A DNA stretch of 37,021 bases from a virus. Shown in pieces: positions 24,996 through 32,321 of the stretch. The notes under the pieces were generated by a model. That model searched no databases and had not been told where the DNA came from. It saw only the letters and a list, made by a program, of their open reading frames with translations. Numbering within the stretch: position 1 is the stretch's first letter; every line of letters begins with the position of its first letter. The translations under genes and the position numbers were made by a program. The stretch lies in IMG/VR virus record IMGVR_UViG_3300045921_000143, positions 1 through 37,021 of that record, one strand, 5' to 3'.

Positions 24996-25982
24996 TTAGC
25001 CCTTGGTTACAACACCACGACCGATCGCGACACCGTTCACCACCTTGTAGCCGTAGACCTGCAGGCCACGGAGCAGGTTGGAGAAGGACCGCTCGGAGCG
25101 GATCGTCTCCATCTTGGTGAACTGCGCAGCGAAGGTCAGCGCAGCATTGGTACCGAACAGGACCGGGTACTCGTCGTCGTAGTTGTCCTGCGGGAGCAGC
25201 AGGTTCGACAGGTACAGCGTGAACCGGTCAATCATGCCAATCCGCCCGTTCCGCAGGATGCTCGTGCCGTCGCCGGCCAGCGAGGCATCCTTCAGTTCGG
25301 ACTTCTTGATCTTCGCAGCGAACCACGCGGGCACGACCATCCACCGACCAGACTCGGGGATGTTCTGCTCGTCGAGGACCTGACCACACTCGACGATGTA
25401 GTCGGTGATGGACTTGTCGTTGGAGCTGTTGTTACCAGCGCCAGTGCCCTGCGAAGCAGAATTGACGAACACCGGCACGCCGTACTCACCGAGGTTGATG
25501 TCCCCCGTCACCTTACCGGCATTAAGGCCCCGATTGAGGGTATTGATGTCGGTGGTAGTGGCGAGGTAGTTCAGCACGTCGGTGTCGACAGCAATCTTCA
25601 TCTGCTCGGCAGCATCTTCAGACCACGTGGAGAGCAGGTCGATGTCCGACTGGATCTCCATCACGTCGTCGAGCGCGAGATTGAAGTACTTGCCCTTGTC
25701 GATCAGCAGCTCGACGATGTTGCTACCCGGCCGACGAACCGTGAGGTCCTGATTGGCAGAGTAGTTATCGATCTGGATCGTCGGACGCGTGCGGATCTTG
25801 ACAAGATCGCCTTGGTTCCGGATCTCACCTTCGTAGTCCGTGTTCGCGATGGCGCCAAGCACCGTCGCGGCATAGAACTTCTCGATGAGCTTGCCAGACC
25901 AGACCTCGGGGATGAACGTACCCGAGTAGGCCGGGGTCGGATTAAGCCCAGACCACGGGGAACTAGATACAGGATAAGCCAT
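24996..25982 (-). CDS. Major capsid protein, 328 aa
   Basis: ATG 25982 has GAGGAG eight bases upstream. The protein opens with a short N-arm, followed by a region resembling HK97-fold coat proteins of P22-like and related podophages: FIPEVWSGKLIEKFYAATVLG, a loop with GDLVKIRTRPTIQIDNY, the helix LSTWSEDAAEQMKIAVD (spine-like), then GRWMVVPAWFAAKI and DRFTLYLSNLLLP (A-domain), and a C-terminal strand GYKVVNGVAIGRGVV. Length is in the usual range. The scaffold gene is directly upstream and an intrinsic terminator directly downstream, as expected for the most abundant virion protein. There is no protease or prohead cleavage site evident. Confidence 0.88.
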   Translation of the reverse strand: MAYPVSSSPWSGLNPTPAYSGTFIPEVWSGKLIEKFYAATVLGAIANTDYEGEIRNQGDLVKIRTRPTIQIDNYSANQDLTVRRPGSNIVELLIDKGKYFNLALDDVMEIQSDIDLLSTWSEDAAEQMKIAVDTDVLNYLATTTDINTLNRGLNAGKVTGDINLGEYGVPVFVNSASQGTGAGNNSSNDKSITDYIVECGQVLDEQNIPESGRWMVVPAWFAAKIKKSELKDASLAGDGTSILRNGRIGMIDRFTLYLSNLLLPQDNYDDEYPVLFGTNAALTFAAQFTKMETIRSERSFSNLLRGLQVYGYKVVNGVAIGRGVVTKG

Positions 25983-26009
25983 TGCAGTTACTCCTCAAAC
26001 AAAAAACGG

Positions 26010-27089
26010 TTAACCAACAACCCGGCCTTCGGCGAGAGCTTTCGAGAGTTCCCGTTCCTCCTTCTGGAGGGAGTCGGGGATAGGCTTCCCACGACGGGTA
26101 TACTCGTTCCTCTTCGCGTACAAGGCGCGGAGTTCAGCGCGGGTCCACACCCGCTTACCGCCTTCATTGGGAGCGCCTGCTGGCCCGGTTTTTGGCGTTC
26201 CGGGAGCCGTGAACTCGCTCAGGTCGCGCTGTGATTCCTCGCCCTTGGGCTTTGGAGCAGCGCGGCCGTCACTGGATGCAGTCACAGCGGCGTTTTCCTG
26301 CAGAAAGCGCGTGAAGAAAGCGATCACCCTTGGGGCATCATTCTTTCCGTACGCCTCTCTGAGCATCTGTCCACGGACCTGACCCGAGAAAGGGTCCACC
26401 TGATCCAGCCACGCCAAGAACTTCGGGTCGCTGTTCAGGTCGTTCCAGTTCGGAACTTCCTCAGTCAGGGCCGCAAACAAACGCTCACGAGCAGATTGTG
26501 CCACAGAAGTGGCGGCAGTGGAAGCGGCTTCCTCCACCTTCTGGATTTTTGACTTAAGCTCGGCGGTCTGGTCTTCAGCCTGCTTGGCCGCGATCTGCGC
26601 TGCGGTGCGCAGGATGAAGTCGTAGAGGTCAGGACCAAACGCCTTGATTTCCTCCTCGGTGACGGGGGACAGGGAGGTCTTGGCCGGCGCTCTGGATGAG
26701 GCGGCAGCCTTGATCTCGAGTTCCGCCAGCCGGTTGCGCAGGTCCGCATTGACGGCCATCAAGTCGTTCACCTGCGCCGTCAGACGGGGCACCTCCGCAT
26801 TGTACTTGCCCTGAAGAACGCTGTACCGCTGCTTGTAATCGTCAGCAGGGGCACCTGCACTACCGTCCGGCGCTGGTGCAGCAGGCTCACTCTTCTGAGG
26901 AGCAGTCGCCGGAGGAGATGTAGGATCACCTCCCTCCGCAGCCTTCGATTCCGGCTCAGATTTCACCGGCTCGTCGTCGGCAGGCGGCGAGCCTGCTTGC
27001 GCTTTCTTGATCTCCTCTGCGATCTGGTTGGCTTTGGCGATCTGGTCTCGTACGGCACGCGGAAGGTTAGTAGCGGGCAGAGCACTCAC
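26010..27089 (-). CDS. Capsid scaffolding protein, 359 aa
   Basis: GTG 27089 has AGGGAG about six bases upstream. The protein is highly charged with no hydrophobic core: a Pro/Ala/Glu-rich N-terminal third (about 30-85), a coiled coil at about 85-130 (YSVLQGKYNAEVPRLTAQV), helices at 150-260, an acidic/Pro linker, and a basic C-terminus (ELRALYAKRNEYTRRGKP). This composition, length and the place just before the major capsid gene are typical of phage scaffolds, in which a basic C-terminal helix-turn-helix binds the coat protein. The scaffold is expected to leave the procapsid before or during packaging. Family assignment is by context and composition. Confidence 0.78.
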   Translation of the reverse strand: MSALPATNLPRAVRDQIAKANQIAEEIKKAQAGSPPADDEPVKSEPESKAAEGGDPTSPPATAPQKSEPAAPAPDGSAGAPADDYKQRYSVLQGKYNAEVPRLTAQVNDLMAVNADLRNRLAELEIKAAASSRAPAKTSLSPVTEEEIKAFGPDLYDFILRTAAQIAAKQAEDQTAELKSKIQKVEEAASTAATSVAQSARERLFAALTEEVPNWNDLNSDPKFLAWLDQVDPFSGQVRGQMLREAYGKNDAPRVIAFFTRFLQENAAVTASSDGRAAPKPKGEESQRDLSEFTAPGTPKTGPAGAPNEGGKRVWTRAELRALYAKRNEYTRRGKPIPDSLQKEERELSKALAEGRVVG

Positions 27090-27112
27090 GTGTATTCTCC
27101 CTGATGGTTACG

Positions 27113-27370
27113 TTACCCCCTAGAGCTGGTGGCGGTTTCCTTGAACCGCTCAACAGTCCCCGGGGCCTCGGTGTTGGCCTTGGCGAACTCGCGCAAAGCA
27201 CGGATGAACCCCTGCTCACGGTAAATGGACGCGGGAACGTCCAGCGTAAGCAAGGTGTCCGTACTCTGCTTGTCGGCCGCCTGCAGCCAGTCGAGTACAG
27301 CCTCGAAGTCAGGACTGCCCCGCAAGCGGGACAGCGCCTCAGCAGCACGCTCAGTCAGTACCAGTCTCAC
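27113..27370 (-). CDS. Small hypothetical protein, 85 aa
   Basis: GTG 27370 overlaps the previous stop as GTGA, so it is probably translated by coupling. The product is helical and soluble (LTERAAEALSRLRGSPDFEAV, IYREQGFIRALREFAKAN). There is no signal or membrane segment. I do not recognise a family. It stands between small head-region genes and the scaffold and is likely a minor head or assembly protein. Confidence 0.6.
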   Translation of the reverse strand: MRLVLTERAAEALSRLRGSPDFEAVLDWLQAADKQSTDTLLTLDVPASIYREQGFIRALREFAKANTEAPGTVERFKETATSSRG

Positions 27371-27570
27371 AGCACGAACATCTTCTGGTACCGAGCATCG
27401 CGCGCCTTGTCGTCGTCGAAGTCGCCACTACGGGCGGCGGCAACAGCCTTGCCGTTCTTCGAGAGATCGCGCTGCAGGCGCGCCTCCCACTCAGCAGGGC
27501 CGAAGCTGATGTCGCGCACACCGTCAAGGCTACGAAGACGCGCGTCCTTGATGACCCTACCGTTCTTCAT
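27367..27570 (-). CDS. Small basic hypothetical protein, 67 aa
   Basis: ATG 27570 is nine bases after the previous stop, and the gene's TGA overlaps the next start. The protein is charged (MKNGRVIKDARLRSL, RLQRDLSKNGKAVAAARSGD, FDDDKARDARYQKMF), probably helical, with no visible domain. Family unknown. Its position in a run of small genes between portal and scaffold suggests a head-related role. Confidence 0.55.
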   Translation of the reverse strand: MKNGRVIKDARLRSLDGVRDISFGPAEWEARLQRDLSKNGKAVAAARSGDFDDDKARDARYQKMFVL

Positions 27571-27579
27571 GGCAGGTCC

Positions 27580-27759
27580 TCACTTGCCGCCAGAACGATT
27601 CGGCGGCAGGTCACGGTTGCCCTTGGTGCCGCCGGCGAACTTGCCGCCAAGACCAGCACCGCCCTTGTGCGACTCGCCAGAGCCGCCATGACCGCCCTTC
27701 GACAGGTTGTGGTTCAGGTCACGGTTGCCCTTGGTGTCGCCGAGAAATTTACCCTTCAT
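27580..27759 (-). CDS. Gly/Lys-rich small protein with internal duplication, 59 aa
   Basis: The chosen start is ATG 27759 (MKGKFLGDTKGNRDL) with GAGG eight bases upstream; the frame is open to 27774. The sequence is low in hydrophobic residues and rich in Gly, Lys and Asn. A segment GKF-x-G-x-TKGNRDL occurs twice, at about residues 3-15 and 39-51, and matches a 22-base direct DNA repeat. It is likely unstructured or nucleic-acid/protein binding; no family is recognised. It is the first gene after a candidate promoter. Confidence 0.6.
   Translation of the reverse strand: MKGKFLGDTKGNRDLNHNLSKGGHGGSGESHKGGAGLGGKFAGGTKGNRDLPPNRSGGK
27607..27736. repeat. 22-base direct repeat pair (27607-27628 and 27715-27736)
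   Basis: The two copies are identical over 22 bases, begin CAGGTCACGG on the plus strand, and are 108 bases apart within one small gene. They encode the duplicated TKGNRDL segment, so they mark a recent or selected duplication inside the gene. Confidence 0.85.
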
Positions 27760-27798
27760 GTTACGAATCCTCACAGTGGAAAAGTGGAAGACACAGGA

Positions 27799-27807
27799 AC
27801 TATACCA
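27799..27807 (-). promoter_or_regulatory. Candidate extended -10 promoter for the scaffold/capsid unit
   Basis: In the 54-base gap between two small genes, the minus strand reads TGGTATAGT (27807-27799), an extended -10 (TGn plus TATAGT). A start near 27792 would give a leader of about 33 bases to the ATG at 27759. A TTGACA also lies just upstream, but at seven bases spacing it is not a usable -35. A phage-specific polymerase would not need this site, so the call is tentative. Confidence 0.35.
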
Positions 27808-27813
27808 CAGGTG

Positions 27814-28008
27814 TCAAGCGCCGAGATCCTCAAGCTGCTGCCGGCGCTTGTTCTGAAGGATGTCCCGGGTACTGCCCGTAGGCGGTGGCTCCTTGGGCGG
27901 TGCCTTGGGCGGCGGCCGACGGGGGCCGCGGTTATTGCTGTTGCGCACAGCACCACCATCGGCGTACATGACCTTGGATTTCTTCGTCGCACACTTCTTG
28001 CTACGCAT
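27814..28008 (-). CDS. Small basic Pro-rich protein with YADGG segment, 64 aa
   Basis: ATG 28008 has GAGGAG five bases upstream, which decides this frame over a longer Arg-rich frame at 27771-28082. The N-terminus is Lys-rich (MRSKKCATKKSK), then MYADGGAV (14-21), a Pro/Arg-rich stretch (PRRPPPKAPPKEPPP), and a helical end. Small phage proteins with the same MYADGG opening exist beside head genes in other podophages; their role is unknown. Confidence 0.65.
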   Translation of the reverse strand: MRSKKCATKKSKVMYADGGAVRNSNNRGPRRPPPKAPPKEPPPTGSTRDILQNKRRQQLEDLGA

Positions 28009-28017
28009 GATTGCTCC

Positions 28018-28266
28018 TCAGCAATTCCAAGCCCGAAGGCTTTTGTTGATCCTACTATTTGGGTCTCGAGCCGTCTTTGCACTCGTATTCTTGGCCTTCA
28101 TGCCTTTCATGCGAGCACAGAAGGAATCGCGCCGCTTACCGCCTTCGGGCTGCGGCGGCTTAAGGTTGCCACCAGTAGAGCTGTTGTAGGAGGCCCGCCC
28201 CTTGGCGTTGAGCCCGCCCTTGGGGTTCTTGCCTTCTTTGCGCTGCCATGCAGGGGTCTTGGCCAT
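28018..28266 (-). CDS. DUF6321-like small basic protein, 82 aa
   Basis: ATG 28266 overlaps the portal stop (TGATG). The protein is unusual and recognisable: MAKTPAWQRKEGKNPKGGL, SFCARMKGMKAKNTS, SKTARDPNSRINKSL type ends (here ARDPNSRINKSLRAWNC). This pattern is conserved in many phage small proteins annotated DUF6321, whose function is unknown. It is Lys/Arg-rich with two Cys, and could bind DNA or a negatively charged virion protein. It follows the portal directly and is likely packaged or used in head assembly. Confidence 0.8.
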   Translation of the reverse strand: MAKTPAWQRKEGKNPKGGLNAKGRASYNSSTGGNLKPPQPEGGKRRDSFCARMKGMKAKNTSAKTARDPNSRINKSLRAWNC

Positions 28267-30383
28267 CAGCCACCCATCCTCATACCGGGGCGTCCGGTAG
28301 GTCCAACAAACTCACTCTCGACAGGGCGCCGTACCTCCTCGGGGGCAGCGCGGGCTTCCGCGGGGCTGGGCTGTTGCCCGGGGGGGATCATACCCGGCGG
28401 GCCGGCGCCGGGGGGAGGCCCACCGGGAGGTACGGCATTCATCTGGGCGGCCAGCTCCTCGTCAGACGGCACGGTGCGCTCGTGGTCCAGCCCAAGATTC
28501 TGGGCAACGCTGCGCAGTACGTTGGCTCGTCCTTGCGGGCCGACAATCGCCATGTCGATCGGGTTAGCGGTCAGCTGCAGGAACTCCAGCTGCCGCATCC
28601 GGTCCTGCTCACGCTTCACGGCATGGTTGACGCCACGCACGTCGATGACCTCGTCGCCGCGGAGGAGGCCGGGCTGTGTCAGCATCACCATGTCGTACAA
28701 GTACGTGATGAGCGGCTCGACGACGTCACGGTCGATGGTGGCAGCAACGTTCTGCAGGGTCTTGCTGGCGTTGCCCATGAGCATGGCCAAACCAGACGCC
28801 GTGCGCCCCGCACCTCCGACCCGCTCGTTACCGAGCATGTAACGCGGCAGGGAGCTAATCTCGTCAGCCATGATGGAGAACTTCTCGTAGACCATCAGCA
28901 AGTCCTGAGAGTTCGAGCTGGGCTGGAAAAACTCGACCGGGCTGCGGCCGGAAGACGCAGCGTTAGGGTCGTAGCTGACCTCCCACCGCTTCCACGGGTA
29001 CAGAGACATCTCAGCGCCCGGCAGGAGAGCCTCACGGTTGATGACCACTTGCGGGCCAGAGGAGATGGACAGGTTATTGACGAGCGAGCGGACCGTGGCG
29101 TTACAGACGGTCTGCACGTCCTCGAGAAGCTCAGGCAGGCCGGCACCGATCAAGCCGCCCGGGATCTTCTCGAAGGACGAGATGTAGTAGGGGGCTCGCT
29201 GCGTCGTGTAGGGGTTGATCTGAACCTTGATGACCCAGCGGTCGATGAGCCACGCCGTGACGAAGTACTCCTCAACCTCGTCAGGCACCTTCTCCTCGGG
29301 CATCCCCCAGTCGCGCAACAGGCGGCCAGAAACAAAGCCGGTGAACTCGGCGCAGTCAATCAGCGTCGACGATGTAGCTCGGCCCCACCTCTCACGCTCC
29401 TCGAGATCGCGTCGCTCAGTCTCCACGGAACTCCACCACTCGGAGAGCCCGCTGTTCCAGAACCGCTCCAACACCTGCGTAATGGCATCGTCGTCATACC
29501 CGGGAACTCCTCTCAGCTGTGTCAGGTCAGCCCTCGAGAGACGGATGCGCTCGATGAAGTTGGCGTGCTGAACACGGCTGGCACCGGGCGACCAGTACAG
29601 GTCGAAAGGCGACACACGCTCCCAGAACATCTTCGGGGCGCGCTGTTGCATGGGCGCGCCATTCTGCCACTTGGTCTGAACGATGTTCCTGACTACCGGA
29701 CCCTTGATGACCGCGTACGGGAAGATTGGCAGGTCGATGAGGAACTCAGCGAGGGCCTCGTAGTAGCCGCCCTCTACCAGCAAATCGTTGAGCACACTGG
29801 TCGAGGCCGCGGCCTCCTCAACGGCTTTCTTCTTGCTCGCACGCTTGGCAGCCTTGCGCAGCTGCATCACGCGATCGTCAATCATCTGCTGGTCGACCGG
29901 CTGACCGCTCTGCTGGAGGGTAGCAACCTCGGTGTTTACCAGCTCGTCGATGCTTCGGTTGATGTCGTCAGGGATCACCGGCTCTGGGGTGGGCGTCAGC
30001 GTCCAGTGCGGCTCGGGACCGAGGTACACGTCACGCAGCAGGGCGGTGGCAGCGCGGCACTTGGTAGCGGTCAAGCGGGCGTAGACCTCGCTGCCACCAA
30101 ATTTCTTGATCTCGGTCAGGATATGCGGCGGGTACTGCCCACGGTAGGTCCGGAGGGAGTCGATCAGACGCTGGGCAATGCCCTCGGCGTCGCGGAAGTT
30201 CCGCATCTCTGCCAGCTGCCCGCGAACGAACGACGCAAGCTGGGAAAGACTGGCCTCTTCCTCCTGTGCAGCGGCGGCGGCTTCAGCCTCAGCACGGTCA
30301 CGGTCAGCCAGCTGCTGGGGCGACACCACCCGCAACAGAGAACCGGTCTGGGTAGCAACGGGGATAGCCGACGGAGTAGCCAT
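28266..30383 (-). CDS. Portal protein, 705 aa
   Basis: The frame is open to 30449, but ATG 30383 (MATPSAIPVATQ) avoids overlap with the plus-strand gene; MGLMAT at 30392 is a close alternative. The length and plan fit large P22-like portals: N-terminal helices, a long helix region (PDDINRSIDELVNTEVATLQ), the wing and stem (EFFQPSSNSQDLLMVYEKF, EISSLPRYMLGNERVG, GRTASGLAMLMGNASKTLQ), and a barrel/C-terminal part that is Pro/Gly-rich (PPGGPPPGAGPPGMIPPG). The dodecameric portal is the packaging channel and head-tail vertex. It lies downstream of the large terminase with the inverted small-terminase gene between. Confidence 0.88.
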   Translation of the reverse strand: MATPSAIPVATQTGSLLRVVSPQQLADRDRAEAEAAAAAQEEEASLSQLASFVRGQLAEMRNFRDAEGIAQRLIDSLRTYRGQYPPHILTEIKKFGGSEVYARLTATKCRAATALLRDVYLGPEPHWTLTPTPEPVIPDDINRSIDELVNTEVATLQQSGQPVDQQMIDDRVMQLRKAAKRASKKKAVEEAAASTSVLNDLLVEGGYYEALAEFLIDLPIFPYAVIKGPVVRNIVQTKWQNGAPMQQRAPKMFWERVSPFDLYWSPGASRVQHANFIERIRLSRADLTQLRGVPGYDDDAITQVLERFWNSGLSEWWSSVETERRDLEERERWGRATSSTLIDCAEFTGFVSGRLLRDWGMPEEKVPDEVEEYFVTAWLIDRWVIKVQINPYTTQRAPYYISSFEKIPGGLIGAGLPELLEDVQTVCNATVRSLVNNLSISSGPQVVINREALLPGAEMSLYPWKRWEVSYDPNAASSGRSPVEFFQPSSNSQDLLMVYEKFSIMADEISSLPRYMLGNERVGGAGRTASGLAMLMGNASKTLQNVAATIDRDVVEPLITYLYDMVMLTQPGLLRGDEVIDVRGVNHAVKREQDRMRQLEFLQLTANPIDMAIVGPQGRANVLRSVAQNLGLDHERTVPSDEELAAQMNAVPPGGPPPGAGPPGMIPPGQQPSPAEARAAPEEVRRPVESEFVGPTGRPGMRMGG

Positions 30384-30413
30384 TAGGCCCATCCTGTGGT
30401 TAGAATCGTGTCC

Positions 30414-30920
30414 ATGGAAACCGAATCCACCGAAGTAGCCCTCTCCCAAGAGGTGGCTCTACCGAGAATCGAAGCGTCCGTCGGGCTAGAGCACCTCTCG
30501 GCCACAATCTGCGCTGAACTGGCCGCCGGGCTGTCAGAGCCGGCGGACATCCGGGCGAAGTATAACATCAGTGAGGAGCAATGGGACACCCTGCGCCACT
30601 CACCGGTATTCCGGGCCATGATGCGGGAGGCCGTCGAGAAACTCGCCGGGGACTCCAACGCCGGCCGGCGCATCACGATGAAAGCCGAAATCGCCCTCGA
30701 GGACTCAATCCCCACGATATACAGCATGGTACATAGCCGGGAGGTGCCGGCCGCCTCACGGCTGGACGCCGCCAAGATTCTGGCGACCCTCGCCAACCGC
30801 ACCGGCAAGACGGCGGAAAACAACACCAATAGCACCGGGTTCGCAGTGAACATCCACATCGACACCGGTGAGAAGAAGGGCGTGATCATCAACGGTGAAT
30901 CAAGTCCACCCACGGACTGA
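30414..30920 (+). CDS. Terminase small subunit-like protein, 168 aa, inverted
   Basis: This is the only plus-strand gene supported. ATG 30414 (METESTEVALSQ) is the chosen start; an in-frame GTG at 30396 would add six residues, and neither has a good ribosome site. Features: an N-terminal helix region with LEHLSATICAELAAGLSEPA, DIRAKYNISEEQWDTLRHSP resembling a helix-turn-helix, a helical middle (VHSREVPAASRLDAAKILAT) and a beta/flexible C-terminus. The plan fits small terminase subunits, which form rings that bind DNA and start packaging. It is convergent with the large terminase (C-termini overlap 21 bases) and divergent from the portal. The opposite minus ORF is implausible. Confidence 0.72.
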   Translation: METESTEVALSQEVALPRIEASVGLEHLSATICAELAAGLSEPADIRAKYNISEEQWDTLRHSPVFRAMMREAVEKLAGDSNAGRRITMKAEIALEDSIPTIYSMVHSREVPAASRLDAAKILATLANRTGKTAENNTNSTGFAVNIHIDTGEKKGVIINGESSPPTD

Positions 30921-32321
30921 CGGCGGCTGCTGCGGCTGCACCGGATTCAGTTTTGCCATAATCCTACCCACGCTGTTCGAGCTGACGCTCAGCGCCATGT
31001 ACTGAAGGCAGTCGGCCAAGTCCGACCACGGATGGGTCTTCTCAGGCCTGTCCTCAAGATCGCCGGTCTTCTTCCGCCGATAGCGGTACCCATGCTTCAG
31101 GGCGTGGACGAGCGTCGGGCACCCGGGGGCGGAAATCATCAACGCAGGGCCGCCGTCAATCTGCTGCAGGAACAGCTGCTCCACTGCCCTGAGCCGCGGG
31201 TCGATGTCGTTGGTCACAGCCGGGAACGCGTCAAAGCCGAGGCGCTTGAGGGCCTTGATCGGGGACTCCTCACCAATCGGTCCCTTGGCGTTGCCGGCCG
31301 GATCGCACACCACGAAGATGCGGCGCCCCATGTAGTGCTGGTAAATCAACGGGCGCGTCTCCGTAATGGTGAACTGCTCCAGCCCTTTGTCGGTGCTGAA
31401 CAGCTCCCGCATGATCACCAACCGCCCACGATTATCGACCTGACCGAACAGGCAGGCGGGAGTGCGACCGAAATCGTGTCCAATCATGATCGGGATATGG
31501 TCCTGCGGCTCGATGTACTCGTCGACCACGTGGAACTCGGGCTTGAAACTAGCTCTCCACACCGCCTGCCCACTGAGCGACTTGCCGTATTTCGCGTGAA
31601 CGTGGACATCAACCCAGTCAGAGCTGTTGTTCGCTACAAGCAAGTCATAGTACCCGTCCGGCAGGTTCTCGACATTCTCGGCGTTCGGCTCAGTACCGCC
31701 CGGCTGGCGGAAGATCGTCCAGTTAGGCGGCTTGTCCTTTTCCAGCTTGTGGTACCACTCGCTATCTTCGTCGGGAGGGTTCGACTCAGCAACGATGCCC
31801 TTCCACGAGCAGGGCACGATGGCTTTGGCGGGGAATCGCCCAAGACGGCCAGAAAGGGCGTCGATGAGCGACGGAGAAACCTCACGGAACTCGGACACCC
31901 ACGCTCCGGTCAGGTTCAGCGAGAGAAGCCGCTGTTGGTCTTCCTTGGTGTCGAGCGGGATGAGCATCCAGTCCGAGACCACTTTGGTGCCGTCCGGCAG
32001 GGGGGTACGGATCTGGATGGTGTTCTCGGCGACCTTGAAGGTCATAATTGGCCCAAGCCACAGCTGGATGTCCGCCAAGCACGTCTGACGCAGCTGCGGG
32101 AGCGTGTTGCGGATGATCGCAAACCGGGTGAGCCGTCGCCCACGCGCGTCCGGCGCCTGCATCTTGGCCCGACGCAGCAGCTCCATGAAACAGCCGGCCG
32201 ACTTGCCTGAGCCAACCGGACCGATGATGAGTCGAATGAACGACTCGTCAAGCATGAACCGCCCGACAGTCGGAGGGGTGACGTAATTGAGGACCGACGG
32301 GTTAGGGTCGTTGGAACTCAC
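30900..32321 (-). CDS. terL: Terminase large subunit, 473 aa
   Basis: GTG 32321 overlaps the previous stop (GTGA) and has GAGG seven bases upstream. The ATPase has Walker A GPVGSGKS (34-41), a Walker B-type segment LTGAWVSEFREV (about 137-148) with acidic E144/E147, and the ATPase coupling region near GIVAESNPP. The nuclease domain shows HDFGRTPA, then VVCDPAGNAKG and the last acidic motif DLADCLQYM. This is the packaging motor, which cuts concatemers and pumps DNA through the portal. The C-terminus is Pro/Gln-rich and short. Length is near the family norm. Confidence 0.93.
   Translation of the reverse strand: MSSNDPNPSVLNYVTPPTVGRFMLDESFIRLIIGPVGSGKSAGCFMELLRRAKMQAPDARGRRLTRFAIIRNTLPQLRQTCLADIQLWLGPIMTFKVAENTIQIRTPLPDGTKVVSDWMLIPLDTKEDQQRLLSLNLTGAWVSEFREVSPSLIDALSGRLGRFPAKAIVPCSWKGIVAESNPPDEDSEWYHKLEKDKPPNWTIFRQPGGTEPNAENVENLPDGYYDLLVANNSSDWVDVHVHAKYGKSLSGQAVWRASFKPEFHVVDEYIEPQDHIPIMIGHDFGRTPACLFGQVDNRGRLVIMRELFSTDKGLEQFTITETRPLIYQHYMGRRIFVVCDPAGNAKGPIGEESPIKALKRLGFDAFPAVTNDIDPRLRAVEQLFLQQIDGGPALMISAPGCPTLVHALKHGYRYRRKKTGDLEDRPEKTHPWSDLADCLQYMALSVSSNSVGRIMAKLNPVQPQQPPSVRGWT

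Noticed and set aside
25983-26009. GGTTAACC palindrome before a T-run in front of the capsid gene
   Set aside because: Four-base stem without a loop; too weak to act as a terminator.
27771-28082. 103-codon minus-strand ORF
   Set aside because: Arg/Ser-rich product; the 64-residue frame has a good ribosome site and the MYADGG segment.
28248-30386. 712-codon plus-strand ORF antisense to the portal gene
   Set aside because: It is the exact antisense of the portal frame and its product is rich in Arg, His, Leu and Val without domains; long antisense frames are common in GC-rich genes.
30383-30913. 176-codon minus-strand ORF opposite the small-terminase-like gene
   Set aside because: It would restore one-strand order, but its product is Ser/Ala/Met-rich with no domain, while the plus frame gives a compact helical protein fitting small terminases.
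31032-32210. 392-codon plus-strand ORF
   Set aside because: Antisense to the large terminase, whose motifs are intact.
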